Source: Actinokineospora globicatena (GTDB lineage Bacteria; Actinomycetota; Actinomycetes; Mycobacteriales; Pseudonocardiaceae). From it: 64,000 nt of DNA. The stretch is from contig NZ_JAMTCR010000002.1 of the NCBI RefSeq assembly GCF_024171945.1, positions 1,860,001-1,924,000 of the forward strand. The letters are read 5' to 3'. Of this stretch, positions 56,714-64,000 are shown piece after piece. A program made the position numbers and the translations under genes. The notes beneath the pieces were generated by a model. The model searched no databases. It was not told the DNA's origin and was given only the letters and a program-made list of their open reading frames with translations. The stretch's first letter is position 1. Every line of letters starts with the position of its first letter.

Positions 56714-56989
56714 TACCCGAGGGTAAGCGAGGCGCGCCGCAAACCCGACCGCCGTGTGGTGAGACCCGGCACACGCCTGTTCCCGGGCAACGCCCCTTCC
56801 CGTCGCGTTGGCCTCAGGTTCGGCAGGTGCACCCAGACGACCGTCTGTCCTGTCGATCCGCGAGGAGCTGACACCCCAGATCTTCCCTCGCCCGCTCGCG
56901 CCAGACGACCGGCCGTCCGGGTGGCGATAGCATCGACGTCGTGCACGCAGGGTCATCGTGCGCCAGCCACCGACTCGGGAAGGCCGCCC

Positions 56990-57388
56990 GTGCGACTGTC
57001 CTCCACCGCCCCCCGCACCGTGCTCGGCGCCGGTGCCCTGGTCTGCCTGCAGGGGCTCGCCGCGCTCGTGTTCACGGTGTTACTGCTGGTCAGGGGCCTG
57101 TCCGGCGATTCGGAGATGGGCACCAACGTCTTCGGCGAGGCCGCCTACTTCGCCGTGCTCGCGGCCGGGGTGCTCGCCTGCGGCGGCGGGCTGCTGATCG
57201 GCAAGACGTGGGCGCGCAGCCCGGCGGTCGTGCTGCAGGTCCTGCTGCTCGGCGTCGCCTGGTACGCGATCGGGCCGTCGGGGCGCCCGGAGTACGGGAC
57301 GCCGGTGGCGGTGCTGTCGCTGGTGACCCTCGTGCTGCTGTTCCGGCCCGCCACCAACCTGTGGGCGCAGGGGGAGGAGCAGGAGTGA
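56990..57388 (+). CDS. Four-helix integral membrane protein (Rv3217c-like)
   Basis: A 132-residue protein of four hydrophobic helices: VLGAGALVCLQGLAALVFTV, FAVLAAGVLACGGGLLIG, VVLQVLLLGVAWYAIG and VAVLSLVTLVLLF, with short polar loops and an acidic C-terminus. Function unknown. GTG at 56990. Its stop overlaps the GTG of the acetyltransferase gene by 4 nt, so the two are coupled. Confidence 0.8.
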   Translation: MRLSSTAPRTVLGAGALVCLQGLAALVFTVLLLVRGLSGDSEMGTNVFGEAAYFAVLAAGVLACGGGLLIGKTWARSPAVVLQVLLLGVAWYAIGPSGRPEYGTPVAVLSLVTLVLLFRPATNLWAQGEEQE

Positions 57389-57861
57389 CCATCCGACTGG
57401 CCGAGGCCGCCGACTGGGACGCGATCTGGCCGGTGTGGCACCGCGTCGTCGCCAGCGGCACGACGATCATGTGGGACCCGGCGACCCGCTACGAGGACGC
57501 CCGCGCGCTGTGGATGTCCGGCGAGGTCTTCGTCGTGCTGGAGGGGGCGGCGGTGGTCGGCACGGCGCTGCTCAAGCCCAACCAGCCCGGCCTCGGCGAC
57601 CACATCGCCAACGCCGGGTTCATGGTCGACCCCGACCACGCGGGCCGGGGCATCGGCCGCCGCCTCGCCACCGCGGTCATCGACCACGCCCGCTCCAGCG
57701 GCTACACCGGCATGCAGTTCAACGCCGTGGTCTCCACCAACACCGGCGCGGTCGCCCTGTGGCGCTCCCTCGGCTTCGAGGTCGTCGCCACCATCCCCGG
57801 CGGGTACCGGCACGCGTCGCTGGGACCCGTGCCGATCCACATCATGTACCGAGATCTGTGA
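57385..57861 (+). CDS. GNAT-family N-acetyltransferase
   Basis: A 158-residue acetyltransferase opening VTIRLAEAADWDAIWPVWH. AGFMVDPDHAGRGIGRRLAT is the acetyl-CoA-binding Q/RxxGxG/A motif, and NTGAVALWRSLGFEVVATIP the conserved C-terminal segment. Similar to phosphinothricin-type acetyltransferases in outline; substrate unknown. Overlaps the membrane protein gene upstream by 4 nt and the opposite-strand acetyltransferase by 20 nt at its 3' end. Confidence 0.85.
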   Translation: MTIRLAEAADWDAIWPVWHRVVASGTTIMWDPATRYEDARALWMSGEVFVVLEGAAVVGTALLKPNQPGLGDHIANAGFMVDPDHAGRGIGRRLATAVIDHARSSGYTGMQFNAVVSTNTGAVALWRSLGFEVVATIPGGYRHASLGPVPIHIMYRDL

Positions 57862-58312
57862 GCGCTTGGTCGGTGAGCCGGTAGACGGTCCACTCGTCCA
57901 TCGGCACCGCCCCGAGCGACTTGTAGAACCCGATGGCGGGCTCGTTCCAGTCCAGCACCGACCACTCGAGGCGCTGGTACCCGTTGTCCACGCACTCCTT
58001 GGCCAGCGTCCGCAGCAACGCCTTGCCCAGCCCGTGCCCGCGCTTGCTCGGGGTGACGTAGAGGTCCTCGAGGTAGATTCCGTGCACCCCGCGCCAGGTG
58101 GAGAAGTTCAGGAACCACAAGGCGCAACCGGCAACTTCACCGTCCACTTCGGCCACGTGCCCGAACAGAGCAGGACTCTCACCGAACAGCGACCGGTGCA
58201 ACTGCTCGGAGGTGAGGTGGCACTCGTGCCGCGCCCGCTCGTACTCGGCCAACTCGTAGACGAGCCCGACAATGCTGTCCACATCGGACTCTTGCGCCCG
58301 CCGGATGGTCAA
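57842..58312 (-). CDS. GNAT-family N-acetyltransferase (spermidine acetyltransferase-like)
   Basis: A 156-residue acetyltransferase: LTIRRAQESDVDSIVGLVYE, LEDLYVTPSKRGHGLGKALL (acetyl-CoA loop) and LEWSVLDWNEPAIGFYKSLG, the block seen in SAT-type diamine acetyltransferases. The start is a TTG at 58312 with AGGAG 8 nt upstream, and TTGA overlaps the stop of the upstream phosphatase gene. Substrate is probably an amine but unproven. Confidence 0.83.
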   Translation of the reverse strand: MTIRRAQESDVDSIVGLVYELAEYERARHECHLTSEQLHRSLFGESPALFGHVAEVDGEVAGCALWFLNFSTWRGVHGIYLEDLYVTPSKRGHGLGKALLRTLAKECVDNGYQRLEWSVLDWNEPAIGFYKSLGAVPMDEWTVYRLTDQALTDLGT

Positions 58313-58845
58313 GAGGTAGCTCCTACTCGTGCGATCTGGGGAGACTCGCGCTCGTGGTCGAGCACGGTGAAGGTAGCCGGGTCGTGTCGGAAGTGGACAC
58401 CGAACTCGGCCGTCTGGCCGATCCACACCGCCGCCAGGACCCGGCTGAAGTGCCCGTGCCCGACGAGGATGACATCGTCGGCCCGCGCGAGGACCCGCCG
58501 CGCACGCTCGGTGACCTGCTCAGCGGTCTCACCGTTGGGACAGGGGTGCGTCCACACGGTCCACCCCGGAACCCTCTCCCGGATCTGCGGCGTGGTGAGA
58601 CCCTCGTAGTCGCCGTAGTCCCACTCGGCCAGGTCCTCGGTGACCTCGGTGACCGTGAGCCCGGCCAACTCGGCAGTGTCCAGAGCTCGCGACCTCGGAC
58701 TACTGACCACAGGAAGATCCCGCGGCAACCGGACCCCCTTGGCCCTGTCCCGCCCAACCTCCGTCAACGGCACATCCGTCCGCCCGGTGTGCCTGCCCGT
58801 GTCCGACCACTCAGTAGCCCCGTGCCGCAACAGGTAGACGCCCAT
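58309..58845 (-). CDS. Histidine phosphatase (Rv3214/Gpm2-like)
   Basis: A 178-residue branch-2-like histidine phosphatase. YLLRHGATEWSDTGRHTG holds the catalytic RHG, EWDYGDYEGLTTPQI the conserved Glu and VILVGHGHFSRVLAA the second His. The M. tuberculosis counterpart Rv3214, first called a phosphoglycerate mutase, is an acid phosphatase; the same is likely here. It is co-transcribed with the downstream acetyltransferase gene. Confidence 0.88.
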   Translation of the reverse strand: MGVYLLRHGATEWSDTGRHTGRTDVPLTEVGRDRAKGVRLPRDLPVVSSPRSRALDTAELAGLTVTEVTEDLAEWDYGDYEGLTTPQIRERVPGWTVWTHPCPNGETAEQVTERARRVLARADDVILVGHGHFSRVLAAVWIGQTAEFGVHFRHDPATFTVLDHERESPQIARVGATS

Positions 58846-58970
58846 ACCCGGGATCTAACCACGCCCACCTGACCCCACCCGGCGCCCTCGCGACCACCTC
58901 GATGGTCGCGACCCAAGACAAACGGCGCCGACCAACAGAGTTGGCCAGCGCCGTCAGAGGCGTTGGGGCC

Positions 58971-59378
58971 TCAGGCCTTCTTGGTCTCCCAGAAGATCTT
59001 GTCGATCTCGGCGATCAGGTCGAGCAGGGCCTGGCCGGTGGCCGGGTCCATGGAGCCCTTGGTCCCGCTCGCGCCCGCGGCCTTGGTGGCGCGGTTGAAG
59101 AGGTCGTGGAGGTCGGGGTACTTCTCGAAGTGGGGGGGCTTGAAGTAGTCGGTCCACAGGACCCACAGGTGGTGCTTGACCAGGTCGCTGCGCTGTTCGG
59201 CGATGAGGATGGCGCGGGTGCGGAACTCGGGGTCCGAGTTGTCCTGGTACTTCTGCTGGACCGCCTTCACCGACTCCGCTTCGATGCGGGCCTGGGCGGG
59301 GTCGTAGACGCCGCAGGGGAGGTCGCAGTGGGCTGTGGCCTCAAGGCGGGGGGTAAGCAGGCGCGACAGGAGTCGCAT
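58971..59378 (-). CDS. sodN: Nickel superoxide dismutase
   Basis: Converts superoxide to oxygen and peroxide with a nickel centre. The 135-residue precursor carries a 16-residue leader ending ATA, followed by the nickel hook HCDLPCGVYDP, in which His17, Cys18 and Cys22 bind nickel after cleavage. The rest (VKAVQQKYQDNSDPEFRTRA, HHLWVLWTDYFKPPHFEKYP) forms the four-helix bundle. GGAGGAAC lies directly before the ATG. sodX is divergent 79 nt away. Mycobacteria lack this enzyme. Confidence 0.96.
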   Translation of the reverse strand: MRLLSRLLTPRLEATAHCDLPCGVYDPAQARIEAESVKAVQQKYQDNSDPEFRTRAILIAEQRSDLVKHHLWVLWTDYFKPPHFEKYPDLHDLFNRATKAAGASGTKGSMDPATGQALLDLIAEIDKIFWETKKA

Positions 59379-59457
59379 TGTTCCTCCATGGGCAGGATGC
59401 TCCGACGGGACCGACCCTACTCCCGGCATCATCGTGGGGCAGGTGGGAGGTGATCAG

Positions 59458-59763
59458 GTGGTGATGGGCAGGCTGCCCGTGCGCAGGGTCCTGATCAAGG
59501 GGCCGTCGATGTCGCCCGCGCTCCAGGACCGGGACGTGGTCGTCGCGGTCGCCAGGAAGCCGAAACCGGGCGACGTCGTGCTGGTCACGTGGGACGACAG
59601 GCCCGGCCAGATCTCGGTCAAGCGGGCGAAGGAGCCGTCGGACGACGGCTGGCACGTCGAGGGCGACAACCCCTTCGCGTCCACCGATTCCCGCACTCTG
59701 GGACCGGCGAGGGTTCACGCGGTCGTCACGTTCCGGCTCTGGCCCCGCCCGCGACGCCTCTAG
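59458..59763 (+). CDS. sodX: Nickel superoxide dismutase maturation protease
   Basis: A 101-residue S24/S26-type peptidase that removes the SodN leader to free the N-terminal His. VLIKGPSMSPALQDRDVVV holds the catalytic Ser and ISVKRAKEP the catalytic Lys; HVEGDNPFASTDSRTLGP is the family C-terminal box. No transmembrane helix is evident. GTG at 59458 has GGGAGG 7 nt upstream; ATG at 59464 is possible. It shares a 79-nt divergent promoter region with sodN, and its stop is interleaved with that of rmlC. Confidence 0.92.
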   Translation: MVMGRLPVRRVLIKGPSMSPALQDRDVVVAVARKPKPGDVVLVTWDDRPGQISVKRAKEPSDDGWHVEGDNPFASTDSRTLGPARVHAVVTFRLWPRPRRL

Positions 59764-60362
59764 TTCGCCCGCAGCTTCTCGTACCGGGCCACGCAGTCCG
59801 AGTACAGCGGCAGCAGCCCGGCGGCGGCGGCCTCGGCCAGCGTCGGCGCGGACGTGTCCTTGTCCGACATCAGCGGCTCCAACTCCGGCGCCCACGGCAG
59901 TGCCAGGTCCGGGTCCAGCGGGTTGATCCCGTGCTCCGCCGACGGGTTGTAGCCCGTGGAGCACAGGTACGAGATGACCGTGTCCTCCTCCAGCGCCACG
60001 AACCCGTGCCCGACGCCCTCCGGCACGTACACCGCGCGGAAGTCCACCGGGTCGAGCCGGACCACGTCCCACGCGCCGAAGGTCGGCGACCCGACCCGGA
60101 TGTCGACGACGTAGTCCAGCAGCGCGCCCTGCGGGCAGTACACGTACTTGGCCTGGCCCGGCGGCACGTCGGCGAAGTGCAGGCCGCGGATGGAGCCCTT
60201 GCGGGACCGGCTGTGGTTGGTCTGCGCGACGGTCAACGGGTTGCCGACCGCCTTGGTGAAGGCCTCGCCCTGGAACGGGGAGACGAACACGCCGCGCGAG
60301 TCGGGGAACGAGCGCGGGGTGAACTCGAAGGCGTCCGGGACGCGCAGTTCTCGTGCCTGCAT
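59760..60362 (-). CDS. rmlC: dTDP-4-dehydrorhamnose 3,5-epimerase
   Basis: The third step of dTDP-rhamnose synthesis, supplying donor for enzymes such as the WbbL-like protein at the start of this window. The 200-residue cupin has PRSFPDSRGVFVSPF, HSRSRKGSIRGLHFADVPPG (catalytic His region), AVYVPEGVGHGFVAL and ISYLCSTGYNPSAEHGINPL. ATG at 60362. No rmlA, rmlB or rmlD is in the window. Confidence 0.92.
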   Translation of the reverse strand: MQARELRVPDAFEFTPRSFPDSRGVFVSPFQGEAFTKAVGNPLTVAQTNHSRSRKGSIRGLHFADVPPGQAKYVYCPQGALLDYVVDIRVGSPTFGAWDVVRLDPVDFRAVYVPEGVGHGFVALEEDTVISYLCSTGYNPSAEHGINPLDPDLALPWAPELEPLMSDKDTSAPTLAEAAAAGLLPLYSDCVARYEKLRAN

Positions 60363-60751
60363 GGGTGCAGCGTAAGGCGCCTCGCCGCGGCCCCCGCACG
60401 CCCCGCTGGTCACGCAGCGAAAACGTTAGCCGGCGATAGCAAGCCGGACGGACGTCTTGGGAAAAGCCCCTCTGACCTGCGGAAAATGCCGCCAGGATGT
60501 GATCCCCACCGCAGACACCGGTGTCCGGGTGCTGGCAGACTGTGCCCACCGAAGCGCCGTCCGCTCGCGCGTCCCACACCCCGGGGCGCCCGCCCGGGCC
60601 CGCACCATGGCAGCCGAACCACCGACTCCGCACGTCCCGCGGACCCCCTCCGAGCACACCAGCTGTGCCGTTGGCGCGCGTCCGCGACACCCATCCGCTC
60701 CGCGCCAGCCCTGCGTCGAGCACTCACGTTGAGCGAGATCCAGGAGGACGC
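60363..60751. other. Divergent region between rmlC and the malic enzyme gene
   Basis: About 390 nt that must contain both promoters. A small inverted repeat CCGGC/GCCGG lies near 60432-60450. Frames that cross this stretch are proline/arginine-rich and not supported as genes. No regulator consensus recognised. Confidence 0.45.
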
Positions 60752-61933
60752 ATGACCGCGTTGAACGAGAGGGCAGGCAGTCCCGTCACCGACGAGGAGA
60801 TCTTCGCCGCGCACGAGGGCGGCAAGCTCGGCATCGCGGTGACCAAGCCGCTGTCGGACCCCAGGTCGCTGTCGATCGCCTACACCCCCGGGGTGGCCAA
60901 GGTCAGCCGCGCGATCGCCGAGGACGGCGCCCTCGCCGCCCGCTACACCTGGGCGTCGCGCCTGGTCGCGGTGGTCTCCGACGGCACCGCGGTGCTCGGC
61001 CTCGGCAACATCGGCGCGGCCGCGTCGCTGCCGGTCATGGAGGGCAAGGCGGCGCTGTTCAAGACCTTCGGCGGGCTCGACTCGATCCCGCTGGTGCTCG
61101 ACACCACGGACGTGGACGAGATCGTCGAGACCCTGGTGCGGCTGCGGCCCTCGTTCGGCGCGGTCAACCTGGAGGACGTCTCCGCGCCGCGCTGCTTCGA
61201 GCTGGAGGCGCGGCTGATCGAGGCGCTGGACTGCCCGGTCATGCACGACGACCAGCACGGCACCGCCATCGTCCTGCTCGCCGCGCTGCGCGGCGCGAAC
61301 ACCGTGCTCGGCAAGGACATCGCGGGCCAGCGGGTCGTCATCGCCGGTGCGGGCGCGGCCGGGGTGGCCTGCGCGAAGATCCTCATCGCGGCGGGCGCGG
61401 GTGAGGTCACGATGCTCGACTCGCGCGGGATCATCCACTCCGGGCGGGACAACCTGAACCCGGTCAAGGTCGAGCTGGCCGAGGTCACCAACGGCTCCGG
61501 GCTGCGCGGCGGCCAGGCCGAGGCGCTGCGCGGCGCGAACGTGTTCGTCGGGCTCTCGGCAGGCACGGTGCCGGAGGAGCTGGTGGCGACCATGGCCGAC
61601 GACGCCATCGTGTTCGCCCTGTCCAACCCGGACCCGGAGATCCACCCCGAGGTGGCGGCCAGGCACGCGGCCATCGTCGCGACCGGCCGCAGCGACTTCC
61701 CGAACCAGATCAACAACGTGCTGGCCTTCCCCGGGATCTTCCGCGGCGCGCTGGACGCCGGCGCGCGGCGGATCACCGAGTCGATGAAGCTGGCCGCCGC
61801 CGACGCCATCGCCGCGGTGGCCGCGGACGACCTCGCCGCGGACCGGATCGTGCCGAGCGCGCTGGACCCGAGGGTCGCCCCCGAGGTCGCGGCGGCTGTC
61901 GCACGGGCGGCGCTGGCCGACGGGGTAGCCTGA
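60752..61933 (+). CDS. NAD(P)-dependent malic enzyme
   Basis: Decarboxylates malate to pyruvate, yielding NAD(P)H. The 393-residue protein is the short malic enzyme form without a phosphotransacetylase domain. It shows SIAYTPGVAKVSRAI (catalytic Tyr region), LGLGNIGAAASLPVMEGKA, CPVMHDDQHGTAIVLLAAL (metal site) and VVIAGAGAAGVACAKIL (nucleotide loop). CAGGAGG lies 6 nt before the ATG. Coenzyme preference cannot be read reliably. Confidence 0.92.
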   Translation: MTALNERAGSPVTDEEIFAAHEGGKLGIAVTKPLSDPRSLSIAYTPGVAKVSRAIAEDGALAARYTWASRLVAVVSDGTAVLGLGNIGAAASLPVMEGKAALFKTFGGLDSIPLVLDTTDVDEIVETLVRLRPSFGAVNLEDVSAPRCFELEARLIEALDCPVMHDDQHGTAIVLLAALRGANTVLGKDIAGQRVVIAGAGAAGVACAKILIAAGAGEVTMLDSRGIIHSGRDNLNPVKVELAEVTNGSGLRGGQAEALRGANVFVGLSAGTVPEELVATMADDAIVFALSNPDPEIHPEVAARHAAIVATGRSDFPNQINNVLAFPGIFRGALDAGARRITESMKLAAADAIAAVAADDLAADRIVPSALDPRVAPEVAAAVARAALADGVA

Positions 61934-61994
61934 GAGCCGGCGGGATGCTCGGCAGGTGCCCCACCCGCCTACTCGAGGGTGGAGGGAACGCGCC

Positions 61995-64000
61995 GTGGCC
62001 GAGCATGTCGTGCGCGCCGGACTCCCCGGGGTCGCGCTGCCGCCCGGCGGGTTCGACAGCGACGCCGGTCGGGTGCTCGCGCCCGACCCGGCACGACCGG
62101 ACGTCGGCGTTCTGGCCGACGACCCGGCGGTGGAGCGCGCCCTGCTGCTGGAGGCCCAGCGGATAGCGCGGATGGGCAGCTGGACGCTCGACGTCCGCAC
62201 CGGGCAGGCCTACCTGTCCGACGGGTTGCGCGGCCTGTGCGGGCTGCCCGCGCGCGCCACGCTGACCGATCTGCTCGCCCTCGTGCACCCCGAGGACCTG
62301 CCCGTGCTCGACGACTTCCAGGTGGCCCTGCGCGCGCGGCGCTCGTCGCAGCCGCTGGAGCTGGAGGTCCGCGACGACACGGGGAAGCGGTCGTACCTGG
62401 TCCGCGCCCGCCCGGAGTTCGAGCCGGGTGGGCGCGTGGTCCGGGTGCACGGCACGGTGCAGGACTTCACCCGGTTCCGCGCGCTGGAGCGGCAGCTGAG
62501 CCAGGACGGGCGGCTCTTCCGCGAGGCGCAGCGGGTGGCCCGGCTCGGCACCTGGGAGTGGGACACGGTCACCGGCGAGTGCCTGTGGTCGTCGATGCTC
62601 TACGAGCTGTTCGGCGTCGAGGCGGGCACGAAGATCACCTACCGGGACTACCTGCAGCTGGTGCACCCGGACGACCGCAGCTGGGTCGACCAGCGGTGGC
62701 AGGAGCTGGCGGGCACCCGCCGCCCGGTCGAGTGCGAGCACCGGGTGATCCGGCCGGACGGCAAGCGCCGGGTGTTCCGGGTGCGCGGCGAGGCGGCGGG
62801 CACCGACGGCGACCGCAGCGTGATGATCGGCACCGCGCAGGACGTCACCGAGCAGCGCTCGACCGAGACCCGGATGCAGCGCTCCAGCAAGCGGTTCACG
62901 GACCTGGTGGCCATAACGCCGGTCGGCATCGCCCTGTTCGACGACTCGGAGCGGCTGGTCGACGCGAACGACGCGCTGTGCTCGCTGCTCGGGTTGGACC
63001 TGGAGCGGCTGCGCGGGATGACCGCCGAGCAGCTCACCCACCCGGATGACCGCGACGCGCGCCGGGGTCGGGAGTCGCACTCGTTCCACAGCGGCCAGCG
63101 GGTGCTCGTCACGGCCACCGGCAAGCCGGTGTACTGCGAGCTCAACGCCACGGTGTCGGTCGCGGACGACGGCCAGCGGTTCTGGCTGGTGGTCTTCGCC
63201 GACGTCACGGACCGTCGTCGGGCCGCCGAGCGACTGCGCTACCAGGCGACACACGATGAGCTGACGGGCCTACCGGGTCGGGCGGCGGTGAAGGAGCTGC
63301 TCGGCAAGCTCCTCGGCGGCCGCGACTACGAGCGGATCGCGCTGCTGTTCTGCGATGTGGACAACTTCAAGCGGGTCAACGACTCGCTTGGCCACGATGT
63401 CGGCGACGAGCTGATCACGGCGCTGGCCAGGCGGTTGGAGCGCGGCCTGCCGCCGAGCTGCACCGTGGCCAGGATGTCGGGCGACGAGTACGTGATCATC
63501 TGCTCCGACGTGGAGGAGGCGGGCGGGGTCGAGGCGCTGGCCAACCAGGTCGCCAGCCTGCTGCGCACCGCGGTCCCGGTCCGCGACCAGTTGTTGCGGG
63601 TCTCGGCGTGCATCGGCGCGGCCGTGCCCAGCGGCCCGGAGACCAGCGGCGCCGACCTGCTGCGCTACGCCGACGCCGCCATGTTCGCCGCCAAGGCCCG
63701 CGGCACCGGCCGGGTCTCGATCGCCTCGGACAAGCTCATCGCGTCGGCCAACAGCCAGATGCTGCTGGAGGGCCAACTCCGCGAGGCCATCATGAACGAC
63801 CAGCTGGTGCTGCACTACCAACCCGTAGTCGGCCCGGACGGCACGGTCCTCTCCGCCGAAGCCCTGGTCCGCTGGCCCCACCCCGAACGCGGCCTCCTCT
63901 ACCCGGGCGACTTCCTCCCCGTCGCCGAACAGGGCGACCTCCTCGGCGAACTCGACCGCTGGGTCCTGCGCGCGGCCTTCATCGAGGCAGCCGAATGGCC
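61995..64000 (+). CDS. PAS-PAS-PAS-GGDEF-EAL signalling protein, 3' end beyond window
   Basis: The first 668 residues of a c-di-GMP signalling protein. Three PAS-like segments are seen at about 50-160 (RMGSWTLDVRTGQAYLS), 180-285 (RLGTWEWDTVTGECLW) and 300-415 (FTDLVAITPVGIALFDD). The diguanylate cyclase domain follows (LRYQATHDELTGLPGRAAV, FCDVDNFKRVNDSLGHDVG), with active loop RMSGDEYV at 493-500. The EAL domain begins with LHYQPVV and SAEALVRW, Glu622 being the metal ligand. GTG at 61995 follows GGAGGG by 8 nt. SGDEY deviates from GGDEF; activity is uncertain. Confidence 0.92.
   Translation, partial: MAEHVVRAGLPGVALPPGGFDSDAGRVLAPDPARPDVGVLADDPAVERALLLEAQRIARMGSWTLDVRTGQAYLSDGLRGLCGLPARATLTDLLALVHPEDLPVLDDFQVALRARRSSQPLELEVRDDTGKRSYLVRARPEFEPGGRVVRVHGTVQDFTRFRALERQLSQDGRLFREAQRVARLGTWEWDTVTGECLWSSMLYELFGVEAGTKITYRDYLQLVHPDDRSWVDQRWQELAGTRRPVECEHRVIRPDGKRRVFRVRGEAAGTDGDRSVMIGTAQDVTEQRSTETRMQRSSKRFTDLVAITPVGIALFDDSERLVDANDALCSLLGLDLERLRGMTAEQLTHPDDRDARRGRESHSFHSGQRVLVTATGKPVYCELNATVSVADDGQRFWLVVFADVTDRRRAAERLRYQATHDELTGLPGRAAVKELLGKLLGGRDYERIALLFCDVDNFKRVNDSLGHDVGDELITALARRLERGLPPSCTVARMSGDEYVIICSDVEEAGGVEALANQVASLLRTAVPVRDQLLRVSACIGAAVPSGPETSGADLLRYADAAMFAAKARGTGRVSIASDKLIASANSQMLLEGQLREAIMNDQLVLHYQPVVGPDGTVLSAEALVRWPHPERGLLYPGDFLPVAEQGDLLGELDRWVLRAAFIEAAEW

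Noticed and set aside
60457-60732. Small frame with a CGKC motif between rmlC and the malic enzyme gene
   Set aside because: After the first dozen residues it is proline/arginine-rich with no ribosome-binding site; probably promoter DNA.

Overview
This window is a high-GC actinobacterial chromosome segment, most likely from the order Pseudonocardiales (an Actinokineospora/Saccharothrix/Amycolatopsis-type organism). The lineage markers are coenzyme F420 genes (fbiA, fbiB), two WhiB iron-sulfur regulators, a MtrA-MtrB-LpqB system, a zinc anti-sigma factor paired with a SigR/SigH-type sigma factor, a 24-residue bL37 ribosomal protein, nickel superoxide dismutase, and sugar nucleotide and rhamnosyl genes for an arabinogalactan-like wall. 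The genus is inferred, not proven.

Layout. 1-19.2 kb: cell-envelope and mannose metabolism (partial glycosyltransferase, wbbL-like rhamnosyltransferase, manC, manB, a SIS-domain protein, manA), the F420 pair fbiA-fbiB with a NUDIX gene, a site-2 protease, whiB2, a 1,120-residue membrane glycosyltransferase and a CDF transporter. 19.2-24.6 kb: a lineage-specific stretch with a MutL/GlmL-like protein, an amino-acid permease and a large membrane protein whose hydrolase motifs lie about 590 residues apart. 24.6-39.6 kb: ahcY, tmk, an inserted 876-residue NACHT NTPase, a VOC protein, mtrA-mtrB-lpqB, comF, hpf, secA. 39.7-43.4 kb: DUF6459, HAD, TrmH/SpoU methyltransferase, WS/DGAT acyltransferase, DUF6912. 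43.6-54.9 kb: pruA, PhzF, rsgA, aroA, SRAP, an alpha/beta hydrolase, a lipoprotein, a CxxC mini-protein, ybaK, sigR-rsrA, bL37, a biotinyl carrier, pdtaS. 55.2-64 kb: whiB1, diacylglycerol kinase, a membrane protein, two GNATs, a phosphatase, sodN/sodX, rmlC, malic enzyme, and the start of a PAS-GGDEF-EAL protein.

Gene order largely follows the Mycobacterium tuberculosis interval from about Rv3265c (wbbL) down to Rv3214 (gpm2). That makes the departures visible: the manA-ahcY interval and, above all, the NACHT gene between tmk and mtrA, which are adjacent in M. tuberculosis. The NACHT protein has an N-terminal hydrophobic/helical region, Walker A and B motifs and a C-terminal helical region, and is the best candidate for an uncharacterised NLR-like, possibly anti-phage, system.

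Other points of interest are a 16-bp palindrome matching the DasR-site core near whiB1, a structured leader between comF and hpf where raiA-type RNAs are found in other bacteria, a possible long SigR isoform, and two strand-asymmetric convergent intergenic regions. I saw no rRNA, tRNA, CRISPR array, insertion sequence or prophage. All identifications rest on reading the sequence and on family knowledge; no searches were run.
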